From Clostridium aceticum (GTDB taxonomy: Bacteria > Bacillota > Clostridia > Peptostreptococcales > Natronincolaceae), in the NCBI RefSeq assembly GCF_001042715.1, contig NZ_CP009687.1, forward strand, positions 3,091,418 through 3,155,417: a stretch of DNA of 64,000 nucleotides. The letters run 5' to 3'. The notes under the pieces were generated by a model that saw only the letters and a list, made by a program, of their open reading frames with translations, did no database searches and was not told the DNA's origin. Shown one piece after another: positions 8,887 to 17,458 of this stretch (position 1 is the first letter of the stretch; the number at the start of each line of letters is the position of its first letter). The translations under genes and the position numbers were made by a program.

Positions 8887-9522
8887 TTAAACCCCTCTTT
8901 CTTCTGGGTCCCATAGTATTTTGTGAAGCTGTAATTGAAAACGTGCATCTATACCGTCCTCCAGCATCCACTGAACTATTTTTTTAGGATCAACCCTATT
9001 ATAAATAGGCGAAAAAGTAATGATCCCTTGTTCATAATGTTGTCTTAAAAGATCCTTTGCCCACAAGTAATCTTGATGATCTCCTATGACGATTTTTATT
9101 TCATCATTTTCACGAAGATATTTAAAGTTACTTAAACAATTGTTTTCTGCCTCACCAGAGGAAGGGGTTTTTATATCCATGGTGAATCGGTGCTTCTCTC
9201 CAAGAGGAAATAGACGAATATCCACTGACCCATTTGTCTCAATATTTATTTCGTACTCCTTCAAGGCTGTTAAAAGTGTCTTTATTTCCTGCTGCAACAG
9301 AGGTTCTCCCCCCGTCAAACAAACTCTTTTATAACCATAAGAGGTTACTTTTTCAAGGACTTCCTCCATCGTCATTTCTTCCCCGTCTTCATAAGAATAG
9401 CTGGTATCGCAATAAAGACATCGCAGATTGCAGCCGGATAATCTAAGAAATACAGTAGGATAACCTGTAGAAATCCCCTCTCCTTGTATACTTAAAAATA
9501 TCTCATTAACTTTCAACATCAT
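8887..9522 (-). CDS. queE: 7-carboxy-7-deazaguanine synthase QueE (radical SAM)
   Basis: A radical-SAM enzyme of about 211 residues that contracts the ring of 6-carboxytetrahydropterin to 7-carboxy-7-deazaguanine. The [4Fe-4S] motif is 'CNLRCLYC' (CxxxCxxC). The N-terminal 'EIFLSIQGEG' and the SAM-binding 'LTGGEPLLQ' are hallmarks of QueE. The start is one of two adjacent ATG codons (9522 or 9519) behind AAGGAG; the second has better spacing. The 5' end overlaps queD by 17 bases, which implies coupled translation. Confidence 0.96.
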   Translation of the reverse strand: MMLKVNEIFLSIQGEGISTGYPTVFLRLSGCNLRCLYCDTSYSYEDGEEMTMEEVLEKVTSYGYKRVCLTGGEPLLQQEIKTLLTALKEYEINIETNGSVDIRLFPLGEKHRFTMDIKTPSSGEAENNCLSNFKYLRENDEIKIVIGDHQDYLWAKDLLRQHYEQGIITFSPIYNRVDPKKIVQWMLEDGIDARFQLQLHKILWDPEERGV

Positions 9523-9898
9523 ATTGCTCCTTTTCTAAGGTAGCAAAACTTGTTGGCGTTTCCCATAAAACTATTTTTTGAAGCCAGTAACGCTCTTTTT
9601 TTAGCAAACCTTCTAATTTATTAAAGATCCATACGATCATGTTTTCACAGGTGGGATTGAAATCTAAAACTTCATTTAAATAACGATGATCTAAAGGTTT
9701 GATGACTTCTTTTTTTACGATTGCTTTTAACTCACTAAAATCTATCACCATCCCACAATCATCGGTCTTTCCCCGAACTGTAATCTCCAACTTATAGGTA
9801 TGTCCATGCAAGTATTTACAGTCACCATCATAGTTTTCTAAGTGGTGAGCACTGTCAAAGGTAAAAGTTTTGGTTACGTCGATCAGTTTATTATACAT
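9506..9898 (-). CDS. queD: 6-carboxytetrahydropterin synthase QueD
   Basis: A 130-residue enzyme that makes 6-carboxy-5,6,7,8-tetrahydropterin from dihydroneopterin triphosphate. Zinc ligands are visible as 'SAHHL' and 'HGHTY', the catalytic cysteine as 'GDCKYLHGH', and the family C-terminal motif as 'WETPTSFA'. Its start overlaps the end of the upstream activase gene by eight bases, tying its translation to that gene. GTP cyclohydrolase, which supplies the substrate, is not in the window. Confidence 0.96.
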   Translation of the reverse strand: MYNKLIDVTKTFTFDSAHHLENYDGDCKYLHGHTYKLEITVRGKTDDCGMVIDFSELKAIVKKEVIKPLDHRYLNEVLDFNPTCENMIVWIFNKLEGLLKKERYWLQKIVLWETPTSFATLEKEQYDVES

Positions 9899-10670
9899 GT
9901 CTTTCCTTCCTTTCTTTTATCATGCCTAAATAGCCACACCCTATTGCTCCATTTAGCTGGGGATACTGAGGAAGAAGGACTTCACCAAAATCCTCCTTCA
10001 AATAATGTATCATGGCATCATTCTGTGCTACCCCGCCGGTTAACACAAGGGTCTTGCTCCTTAATTTTTTCATTTGAGGTTTTATTCTCTGATAAAGAGA
10101 GTAATTAATCCCTGCTGCAAGCTCTGATATACCATGACCAATTGCAATCTGTCCGATCAATTCCGATTCCCCAAAAACAGCACAGGTGGTGTTTAAATGT
10201 ACTGGATTTTTATAATGTTTTTTCAGCTCTTCCAAAGATATTTCTATAAGTGTTGCCATGTTTTCTAAGTATCTTCCACTAGAAGCAGCACACTTATCGT
10301 TTAAAATCATATCCACCATAATGCCATTTTCTACTTTTATCACTTTAAAATCCTGACCACCAATATCTAATAAGGTAAAATCCTTCAAGCCCGTCTGATA
10401 GATGCTGCCATAGACATGGGCCTTTAATTCATTGATAACTAAAGCATCTGCTACTTGAATATTGTTTCTACCATAACCAGTGCTGATGATTTTATCTGGC
10501 TGATGAAAACCTACGGAGGCAAGATCAATCTCTACTTTTCCATCTATCGTCATGCAATGATCTCTATAAAATTTCATTGTACTGATAATCTCACTTTTCA
10601 GTATTTTTTCATCCTCAAAAAGCACCATTTTCACTGAACGACTTCCTATATCTATGCCTAATATCCTCAT
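9891..10670 (-). CDS. 2-hydroxyacyl-CoA dehydratase-type activase (BadF/BcrA/HgdC family)
   Basis: A 259-residue ASKHA-fold ATPase that, in this family, hydrolyses ATP to inject a high-energy electron into a partner iron-sulfur dehydratase or reductase. It starts with the phosphate-binding loop 'GIDIGSRSVKMV', has 'LLDIGGQDFKVI' and the two cysteines of the dimer-bridging [4Fe-4S] cluster: C127 in 'DKCAASSGR' and C163 in 'CAVFGESE'. All key residues are present, so it should be active. It lies 4 bases after a D-subunit-like partner gene and overlaps queD. The electron acceptor is presumably the product of the upstream gene; the chemistry on the final substrate is unknown. Confidence 0.92.
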   Translation of the reverse strand: MRILGIDIGSRSVKMVLFEDEKILKSEIISTMKFYRDHCMTIDGKVEIDLASVGFHQPDKIISTGYGRNNIQVADALVINELKAHVYGSIYQTGLKDFTLLDIGGQDFKVIKVENGIMVDMILNDKCAASSGRYLENMATLIEISLEELKKHYKNPVHLNTTCAVFGESELIGQIAIGHGISELAAGINYSLYQRIKPQMKKLRSKTLVLTGGVAQNDAMIHYLKEDFGEVLLPQYPQLNGAIGCGYLGMIKERKERHV

Positions 10671-10674
10671 TATT

Positions 10675-11670
10675 TCACTCCTTTAAATCCTTTAGCATAT
10701 CAAGAAAGGATTCTATCCTTAATTTTGTACGGGCATCTGCCTTTCCTGGCAAATCCCCTTCAATCGTTAATATAGGAAGATCCAGCTCCTTTTTTATAAC
10801 AATATCTTCAATACCTCGATGACAAAAGCTTTGGGTATAGTGAATCATTCCATCCAATTTTCTTTCTATGATGGCTGTCTTTATATCTCTTAAACGAGTT
10901 TGTAAATCATAAGGATAGGTAAAGTTTAAATACATCTGATGGATATCCACATCTACATTATTCTCCGCCATAGTAAAGGCTTTTTGCACTTCATTATAGA
11001 CAACCCTGCCTTGGTTGTTTTCTATCAGTGTATAGAGATCCTCCACAATTGGAGGAACGCCAATATAACCTAGTCTAACCTCTTTATCCTCAAAGGGAGT
11101 TCTTTTTTCTATACTGCCAATCACCTTCTCAAGGTCTACTAAAAACTGCTGTGGGTCACCATTAAAATCACTACAGGAAACCTGCCATAAATGATTTTCA
11201 AAACCCGTTGCTTTATTATATTTCCAGGTTAATTCATCTAAATATTTTACTCGTTGACGTATGGGATATAGCTTTCTTTTAATCTCCTCTACTGCTTCTA
11301 TATTAACCTGAAAATGCCTCATTAAACCATCAACTGCCTGCAGCATTTCTTCATATTGACGTTTTTGTGGGAAACCAAAAGAAATTACATCAATGCCTTT
11401 TGATTGCCATACTTCAATGAGGGATTTTGTATTAGAACAATCCCCTTCAGTTACACCAATAATAGTGTCTATCTCTTCAGCTATAGCAGTAGCATATAGC
11501 CCCTTAATCCATGCACAAATATTTCTAGGAAAACCATCTATTTCTGCGGCTTCTATTAGGTCCAATGCCTTACCACTGGTAACGAAAATATTATTTAAGT
11601 CTACAGGTCTTACCCCTGCTGCCAGCAGTATTTCTACCGGCACTGTTGTCGTCAATCCTACCCTTTTCAT
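10675..11670 (-). CDS. 2-hydroxyacyl-CoA dehydratase D-component-like iron-sulfur protein
   Basis: About 331 residues of the HgdB/BcrB-type fold. It has 'TTTVPVEILLAAGVRPVDL' near the start and 'GVTEGDCSNTKS', the typical cysteine-containing motif that ligates the [4Fe-4S] cluster, plus 'SFCHRGIEDI' near the C-terminus. ATG at 11670 is chosen because AAAGGGAG lies just upstream; 31 further in-frame residues upstream lack a ribosome site. Stand-alone single-subunit members with their own activase (as in E. coli YjiM/YjiL) have no established substrate. Here the pair heads the queDEC operon, which suggests a reductive step in tRNA modification, but this is inference. Confidence 0.88.
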   Translation of the reverse strand: MKRVGLTTTVPVEILLAAGVRPVDLNNIFVTSGKALDLIEAAEIDGFPRNICAWIKGLYATAIAEEIDTIIGVTEGDCSNTKSLIEVWQSKGIDVISFGFPQKRQYEEMLQAVDGLMRHFQVNIEAVEEIKRKLYPIRQRVKYLDELTWKYNKATGFENHLWQVSCSDFNGDPQQFLVDLEKVIGSIEKRTPFEDKEVRLGYIGVPPIVEDLYTLIENNQGRVVYNEVQKAFTMAENNVDVDIHQMYLNFTYPYDLQTRLRDIKTAIIERKLDGMIHYTQSFCHRGIEDIVIKKELDLPILTIEGDLPGKADARTKLRIESFLDMLKDLKE

Positions 11671-12043
11671 CTTAATCTCCCTTTCAGCAAAAACTATCTC
11701 ACATAAGCCTTTATTCTGGAATTTTAATAACCTAAATGTACAATTTGACTCTTCATTAGGCAATTGAGAATGTAAATATAATTCTTAGTCTACTTAAATT
11801 CATAAATATATATTAACAATAGACAAAATATTTAAACAAATGGAAAAAGGCCACCTAAAATAGGCAGCCTCAATAAACATATACAAAAAATAACCGGTAC
11901 AAAAAAAGAAGTAATTCTTTAGTTTTGTGCCTTAGTTTTGTTTAGGGACAGGAGGCTTTCGAACTGTCCACTAATAATTTATCATAATGGCGTGATAAAT
12001 ACAAGGGTTCACTTTTCTATTGTTGTGTAAAATAAAGATAGTA
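11671..12043. other. intergenic region with two hairpins
   Basis: The hairpin at 11848-11870 (AGGC..CCTA/TAGG..GCCT), followed on the minus strand by TTTTT, looks like the terminator of gerAB. A second hairpin, GGACAG/CTGTCC at 11946-11969, is of unknown use. I looked for a preQ1 riboswitch upstream of the que operon (11671-11850) and saw none. Confidence 0.5.
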
Positions 12044-13126
12044 TCAACCCTTGCTATCCACAGTTTGCTTTTTAAAACTATAGATAATGAAAATAACAAA
12101 AGGTATAATAATGAAGTTTATTAGAGCGATATAGGTATAGTAATTTAAAAATCTAAACAATACAAATAGATTGTTTCCTGCAAGATAAGCACCAATCCCT
12201 ACAGCTCCACTGATCATTATAATCATATATTTATGTCTCAGTTTAAGGGCTGATAAGACTTTTATCAAGGCATAAAAAGTGACGATATAGCGAATATACC
12301 ACCCTCCTACGATTTGAAGCATGACATAAAGTTCTCCCGCCTCTATAAACCTGAGTTTGCTTATCATTTGTGTCTGCAATAATTTTGGATAAGGAATTGA
12401 ATTCACTCGAGTAATTTCAAAGGTCATTAAGGTGCCTGTAATAGATACAATCAACATCTGTATCACAAAAAGCATCCCCAATGTTGCATGTAAAAATAAT
12501 TTTCTTTTATCTTTAATTTCTGTTAAATAGGGGAATATTATTGTTAAACTTCCATAAAGCCCTAATGTCTGTAGAATGGATAAAAGAAAACCTGTTGTAA
12601 TCCCCTCACGAAAAATAGGAAATAATAATCTGGAATCTTTGTATTCGGAGGTTAACATCCCTAGATTAATTCCAGCAAGGTTAATCAATGTGATACCTAT
12701 CAGTGTAATGGTTACAATGGATACGATGTCTCGTGAAGCACTATAGGCTGCTGGAATAACAAAGAATAAAATAAAAAACCACACCGGAGTTTCCAACAAC
12801 ATATTAGTATGCATGGAACTGGCTTCTACAGCTGCTGATTCTACTAGGGTGATAAAAAGTGTAACAGCAAATAAAAATAGAAGTAGATTTCCTGCCTTGT
12901 GACCAAGGGCTTGACGGTATATGCTAATAAAATCATAGTTATTGCTCTTTTCACAAACCTTCAAAAAAAACATAAGGTACAGCAATATCATTATGGAAGA
13001 AATAATCACTGCAATCCAGCTTTCTCGACCCCCATTGATGGTAAAAACCTTTGGATATGTTTTTTGTGATACAATCGTAACCGCAAGTATAAGAAAAGCA
13101 AAGTGTTTTGTATTAAATTTATTCAT
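12044..13126 (-). CDS. gerAB: spore germination permease, GerAB family
   Basis: A 360-residue membrane protein with about ten helices, of the APC-superfamily GerAB/GerKB group. It has the family's 'FAFLILAVTIVSQKTYPKVF' type opening and 'YPKLLQTQMISKLRFIEAGELYVMLQIVGGWYIR' type middle. GerAB proteins sit in the spore inner membrane and recognise the germinant together with A and C subunits. It is transcribed away from gerAA-gerAC, with about 100 bases between starts; in most genomes the three genes are co-directional. The downstream hairpin at 11848-11870 probably ends its transcript. The germinant cannot be deduced. Confidence 0.92.
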   Translation of the reverse strand: MNKFNTKHFAFLILAVTIVSQKTYPKVFTINGGRESWIAVIISSIMILLYLMFFLKVCEKSNNYDFISIYRQALGHKAGNLLLFLFAVTLFITLVESAAVEASSMHTNMLLETPVWFFILFFVIPAAYSASRDIVSIVTITLIGITLINLAGINLGMLTSEYKDSRLLFPIFREGITTGFLLSILQTLGLYGSLTIIFPYLTEIKDKRKLFLHATLGMLFVIQMLIVSITGTLMTFEITRVNSIPYPKLLQTQMISKLRFIEAGELYVMLQIVGGWYIRYIVTFYALIKVLSALKLRHKYMIIMISGAVGIGAYLAGNNLFVLFRFLNYYTYIALINFIIIPFVIFIIYSFKKQTVDSKG

Positions 13127-13227
13127 AAAAACAACCTTTCTCTTTGAAGTAAATGGTTGGTAAATATTTAATGAGTATTTCCAGTTAGTGTAACATTATT
13201 CAATATATACGGATAAGGATGAGTTGA

Positions 13228-14655
13228 GTGAGTAAAAAAAGAATATTTTTTAAAAAATATGAGGAAAATCTCGAAACCATCAAAGAAGAATTGAAAAATA
13301 GTTATGATGTCAATTATCGAAAAATAAATACAGAAAAAGGTCCTATTACTATTATCTATATCAGCAACATTTGCGATAAAAATTTCATCAGTAATTTCAT
13401 TATAAATCCCCTAATAACCTATGAGGATATCCCAGAGGATGTAGAGAGAATACGAAATGACTTTATTGTTGCAGATGATACTGGCTTAGTCTGTAATATT
13501 AACGAGGCAATCCAATTGATTTTATCTGGTAATGCTGTGGTGTTATTTAGTTTTATCGATGAAATCATCTACTGTACAGTGGAGGAATATAGTTCTAGAT
13601 CTATCGAAGAACCCCCCACAGAGACAGTTATTAAAGGTCCTCGAGAGGGTTTTAATGAAAACCTTTCTGATAATATTTCTCTGATCAGGCGTCGTGTCTG
13701 TAACCCTAAGCTTAAATTTGAAAAACTGATCCTAGGAGAGCAAAGTAATACTTCTGTGGTTTTAGCTTATATAGAAGACCAAGCCCCTGCACAAGTAGTG
13801 GATTTTGTTAGAAAGCGTCTAAAAAAGATAAGCATAAAATTTTTACTGGAATCTAAGGCTTTAGACGAATCTCTACAGGAAAAACGAACCGTCTTTGATA
13901 CCTTAGGCTATACAGAAAAACCAGATATCGTTGCTTCAAAACTGGCAGAAGGCAGGGTAGCCATTTTTCAAAATAATACTCCCTTTGTTGTAACCGCTCC
14001 TCACTTCTTTGTTGAATATTTTGATGTAGGTGATGATTACTATTTAAACAAATACACTCAAAATTTCTTTAAAGTTGTTCGATGGGTAGCCTTCTTTGTC
14101 GCTCTATTACTACCGGGGCTATATATCTCCTTAATTACTTATCATTTTAAGCTCATACCTTATATCTTTGCTTTTCGGATGGCCATTACCAGATCTGGGG
14201 TGCCTTTCCCTGTCATTGTAGAGATTATAGTAATGATGTTCTTTTTTCAGATATTGCGGGAGGCTGGTATTCGATTGCCTCAACCCATCGGTTCTGCCCT
14301 TAGTATCGTAGGAGCATTGATTCTAGGGGACGCTGCCATTGGAGCTGGTCTAGCCTCTGAAATTACAGTGCTTATTATTGCTCTATCATCGATTTCATTG
14401 TTCTTAGTTCCAAAGATGTATGGATCTGTTGTTCTATGGTCCAATTTTATTTTATTGATGGCGGCATTTTTAGGGCTGCCGGGATTTTATACAGGCTTTA
14501 TCTTGTTTTGGTCCCATGTATCAGATTTAACCACCTGCGGTTATCCCTACTTATATCCAATGGGAACCTTTAAAAATTTTAATTTTCAAGATTTTATTTT
14601 AAGAGATGACTTAAAAGATATTTCTAAAAACATTTTCTATAGGGATGAGAAATAA
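13228..14655 (+). CDS. gerAA: spore germination protein, GerAA family
   Basis: A 475-residue A-subunit of a germinant receptor. The N-terminal half is soluble and contains 'VLAYIEDQAP' and 'TVFDTLGYTEKPD', near the family's conserved segments. The second half has several helices and the invariant motif region 'LITYHFKLIP' / 'REAGIRLPQPIGSALSIVGALILGDAAIGAGL'. The start is GTG at 13228 behind AAGGATGAG. Its last base pairs overlap the first codon of gerAC (TAATG). A and C subunits form the receptor or channel complex with the divergently encoded GerAB. Confidence 0.94.
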   Translation: MSKKRIFFKKYEENLETIKEELKNSYDVNYRKINTEKGPITIIYISNICDKNFISNFIINPLITYEDIPEDVERIRNDFIVADDTGLVCNINEAIQLILSGNAVVLFSFIDEIIYCTVEEYSSRSIEEPPTETVIKGPREGFNENLSDNISLIRRRVCNPKLKFEKLILGEQSNTSVVLAYIEDQAPAQVVDFVRKRLKKISIKFLLESKALDESLQEKRTVFDTLGYTEKPDIVASKLAEGRVAIFQNNTPFVVTAPHFFVEYFDVGDDYYLNKYTQNFFKVVRWVAFFVALLLPGLYISLITYHFKLIPYIFAFRMAITRSGVPFPVIVEIIVMMFFFQILREAGIRLPQPIGSALSIVGALILGDAAIGAGLASEITVLIIALSSISLFLVPKMYGSVVLWSNFILLMAAFLGLPGFYTGFILFWSHVSDLTTCGYPYLYPMGTFKNFNFQDFILRDDLKDISKNIFYRDEK

Positions 14656-15773
14656 TGAAGATAAAAATTATTGCTTTAATCTTGTTATGCAGTATTTTTT
14701 TAACCAGTTGCTTTAACTATATAGATATCAATCGAGTGATTTTTGTTACTGCCTTCATTATTGACGTAGACGAGGAGGGGCGTCCTACTGTCATCGCAGA
14801 AGCCTTTCACTCCTTCCGCAGCAATGAAACCAATACAGAAAGAGGAAATCGGGTTTTTTATGAAGCCACAGGAGACACTATTTTTGAGGCTCTACGTAAA
14901 CTTAATACTTACTCCAGTTATAAGCTTAACTACACACAAAATAGGGCCATCATTTTTACCGAAAGGGCAGCGAAATACGGTTTAAAAGAATTCCTTGACT
15001 TCCTACAGCGGGATCAGGAGTTCTTAATAAGAACCTTCGTTCTTATTTATACAGGTGATGATCCAAATACTTTGATCCACGCAAAATTGAAGGAAAATGA
15101 GTATTTAGGTCTATACTTATATGAAATGCAAGAAAACCCTGCCGCTGCTCCATTAAGAGGGATTCAGCGGTTTAATGCGTATCTTAACAATCGTTTAAAG
15201 GGAAGAGGCGTAGACATACTCACTATTTTTGCCTGTGAGACAGACAAAAACATAGGGGAAGACAAGATTAAGATATCTGGTGCTGCTGTTATGGAAAATG
15301 ATAAATTAGTTGGCACTTTAAGTAGTGAGGAAACAAGAATCTACCACTTTTTAATGAACACCTTAGATGCAGGTTTGATCACGATTCCTCATCCTGTTGA
15401 TCCAGATAAAAAGGCAGTACTGGAGATATTGAAGAGTAATACTAAAACCTCTATTCATTTAGAAAATAATCAACTTATTTTCAAAAAGTCCATCAATATT
15501 CGAACTACCTTTGGAGAAACCCAAGAAGGTATTATCTTAGATTCGAATACTGTCGAAAAACTTCAGCAGGAGGCTGCTTTAAAAATCGAAAATGAAGCAA
15601 AGGAGTTATTTAACTTTTATAAAAAAATGAATATTGATTTATTTAATGTTCAATGTTTTTATGAAGTAAAGTATCCACGAATTCTCATACCTAATATTTT
15701 ACAAGCTACCAATCTGGAAATTGATGTGGATGTAAAAATTGAAGGTAGTACTGATATACTCCACTACCAATAA
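14655..15773 (+). CDS. gerAC: spore germination lipoprotein, GerAC family
   Basis: A 372-residue C-subunit with a lipoprotein signal peptide ending in the lipobox 'LTSC' (Cys at about residue 19). The body has the three-domain GerAC pattern, with 'AFIIDVDEEGRP', 'NYTQNRAIIFTERAAKYG' and 'ISGAAVMENDKLVG'. It is anchored to the outer face of the spore inner membrane. The start codon overlaps the gerAA stop. A strong terminator follows. Confidence 0.94.
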   Translation: MKIKIIALILLCSIFLTSCFNYIDINRVIFVTAFIIDVDEEGRPTVIAEAFHSFRSNETNTERGNRVFYEATGDTIFEALRKLNTYSSYKLNYTQNRAIIFTERAAKYGLKEFLDFLQRDQEFLIRTFVLIYTGDDPNTLIHAKLKENEYLGLYLYEMQENPAAAPLRGIQRFNAYLNNRLKGRGVDILTIFACETDKNIGEDKIKISGAAVMENDKLVGTLSSEETRIYHFLMNTLDAGLITIPHPVDPDKKAVLEILKSNTKTSIHLENNQLIFKKSINIRTTFGETQEGIILDSNTVEKLQQEAALKIENEAKELFNFYKKMNIDLFNVQCFYEVKYPRILIPNILQATNLEIDVDVKIEGSTDILHYQ

Positions 15774-15814
15774 GTTAGCTCCATAAACTGAATTATTGGT
15801 AGTTTAAAAATTCA

Positions 15815-15852
15815 CAGCAGATATCCTTAAATATTTCTCAGGATATCTGCTG
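15815..15852. terminator. bidirectional terminator between gerAC and the Fec operon
   Basis: A perfect 13-bp stem (CAGCAGATATCCT / AGGATATCTGCTG) with T-rich sequence on both sides. It separates convergent transcripts: gerAA-AC from the left and the Fec-ArsR-mini-protein operon from the right. Confidence 0.8.
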
Positions 15853-15874
15853 CAAGTTTCATACTACTTTTCTA

Positions 15875-16000
15875 TTATTTTTTTTCACAGTCACAAGGAT
15901 GTTCTTTTTCTTCCTCTCCATGACATTGTTTGATTTGCTTCTCGCTGCACTTTTCCTTTTCAGGCTTTAGTTCAGGATTCTGGCACTTGCATTCACCCAT
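15875..16000 (-). CDS. Cys-rich mini-protein A
   Basis: A 41-residue hydrophilic protein with a perfect ribosome site (AAGGAGGG). It has six cysteines in three pairs or singles ('ECKC', 'EKCSEK', 'KQCHGE', 'HPCDCEKK') and many charged residues, with no signal peptide or membrane helix. It is the last gene of the Fec/ArsR operon, 17 bases after arsR. A paralog lies at 23060-23164; both share 'PELKP..' and 'CSEKQIK.CHG'. The Cys/His spacing suggests metal binding, perhaps as a cytoplasmic metal buffer or chaperone. The family is not one I recognise. Confidence 0.7.
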   Translation of the reverse strand: MGECKCQNPELKPEKEKCSEKQIKQCHGEEEKEHPCDCEKK

Positions 16001-16017
16001 CACTTTTTCCCTCCTTT

Positions 16018-16350
16018 TTACAACATTTTACAACATTGTTTTTTGCCAACCTTATGCTTCTGACACTTATTTTTTTCTTGAGGCATTCTGGATGCTTCTT
16101 TTATGATATCTTCTGCGACTTTTTTGAGGATTTCTCTGTCTACCACATAATGAGTAAAATATCCTCTTTTCTCCCCTTTAACAACCCCCGCTTTTCTCAA
16201 TATTTGTAGGTGTTGTGATACAGCAGCTTCAGAAATATTCAGCTGCTTTGCCAAAGCACCTACACAATAGTCGTGCGTTAAAAGAAGTTGAATTACCTTG
16301 AATCTTGTTTCATCTGCTAATGCTTTTAGTTTTCCCATAAATTCATCCAT
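16018..16350 (-). CDS. ArsR/SmtB-family metal-responsive repressor
   Basis: A 110-residue winged-helix repressor. The recognition region is 'AKQLNISEAAVSQHLQILRKAG', followed by the wing 'GEKRGYFTHYVV'. An early Cys in 'HDYCVGAL' and a C-terminal Cys/His tail ('NKCQKHKVGKKQCCKML') are likely metal ligands. ATG at 16350 follows GAGGTG; the GTG at 16359 is part of that ribosome site and is not a start. It lies 33 bases after the ABC ATPase gene, so it appears co-transcribed with the Fec operon. Likely targets are the palindromic operators at 22310-22323 and 23230-23267. Confidence 0.9.
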   Translation of the reverse strand: MDEFMGKLKALADETRFKVIQLLLTHDYCVGALAKQLNISEAAVSQHLQILRKAGVVKGEKRGYFTHYVVDREILKKVAEDIIKEASRMPQEKNKCQKHKVGKKQCCKML

Positions 16351-16383
16351 TGTGTACACCTCATTTATCTCAGGTTTTATTTA

Positions 16384-17397
16384 TTATATGCTCATATTTA
16401 AAATATACCCCTTGCGAAGCATTTCTCGATAATTTAATAAAGTTTTATCTATTTCTTCTAATTTTTTTAGATTACTTTTCTCTACTTCACTGGTTTCAAT
16501 TACTTTTTGAATACCACCATTCTTAATGACAATTCTCCGATCCCCCATCAATGCTAATATGGGATCATGGGTAGCCATCAGAATAATTTTATCTTTTTTT
16601 ACTAAAAGATTCAAAGCTTTTTTTCGATCAATACCTGCATTTTCAATTTCATCTATCAATACAATGGGAGAAATACTTAAAAATGCAGTATCTGCTATCA
16701 TTAATGCTCTGGATTGCCCTCCACTTAAAGAGGTGATCGATGTGTCCTTATGAAAGGATTCTCCCGCTAATCTATTTGCATGGCAGATAATATCTGAAAC
16801 TTTTTCTTCTATATTATCTACCATTCTGCTTTCCGCATGCAATTTTATAAAATCATATACATTTAAGTCCATTACAAAATTCATGTTCTGGGATAATTGT
16901 GCTACTAGCTTATGTTCTGCAGAAAACCGCCATTCTGTGGGGGGCACTTGCCCATTAATCAATACTTGTCTTTGGGTAGGTGTATCCCTTTGTGCCATCC
17001 ACTCAATATCTGCTAAAAGCCTGCTTTTTCCAGACCCAGTAGGTCCTACGATACAGATGATCTCACCAGGCTTCATCTGCAAAGCTAATTCCTCTGTATT
17101 TGCAGCTTTGTCTTTTCCTCCTAGAATCGTGATAGACTGAATATCAAGTTGCATTCCTTGTTTTATCTTCTGCATATGATTCATAAAAATATAAAACTGC
17201 TGTTCTAATTCTTTTCTATCCACACCTATATCCTCGATTAAAATAGGATCTATATTTTCAATATACTGTCCTATGGTATATTGTTTATTCTCAACCGGAA
17301 GTCCCATGGTATAGAAAAAATCCTTTGCATAGGGATACTGATGGAGAATATGATTTATTTTCATCACTTTAAGCATATCGATGTTTTGCATTTTCAT
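16384..17397 (-). CDS. ABC-type ATPase with N-terminal helical domain
   Basis: A 337-residue cytoplasmic protein. Residues ~10-85 form a helical domain with 'ILHQYPYAKDFFYTMGLPV', resembling the DUF1858/ScdA-N type found in iron-sulfur repair proteins but without its cysteines. Residues ~95-300 are an ABC ATPase: Walker A 'GPTGSGKS', signature 'LSGGQSRALM', Walker B 'IVLIDEIENAGID', and 'MATHDP'. No transmembrane domain is present and no dedicated permease is adjacent. It follows a HypB/UreG-like GTPase in the same operon. The substrate is unknown; a role in metal-centre assembly is as plausible as transport. Confidence 0.82.
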   Translation of the reverse strand: MKMQNIDMLKVMKINHILHQYPYAKDFFYTMGLPVENKQYTIGQYIENIDPILIEDIGVDRKELEQQFYIFMNHMQKIKQGMQLDIQSITILGGKDKAANTEELALQMKPGEIICIVGPTGSGKSRLLADIEWMAQRDTPTQRQVLINGQVPPTEWRFSAEHKLVAQLSQNMNFVMDLNVYDFIKLHAESRMVDNIEEKVSDIICHANRLAGESFHKDTSITSLSGGQSRALMIADTAFLSISPIVLIDEIENAGIDRKKALNLLVKKDKIILMATHDPILALMGDRRIVIKNGGIQKVIETSEVEKSNLKKLEEIDKTLLNYREMLRKGYILNMSI

Positions 17398-17458
17398 CGC
17401 TTCCTTCTATATATTAATACAATCTATCATTTTTAATAAGCATTTTTAATAAGATTTA

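Noticed and set aside
11671-11850. preQ1-type riboswitch ahead of the que operon
   Set aside because: I looked for the conserved preQ1 class I hairpin/tail pattern on the minus strand and did not find it.
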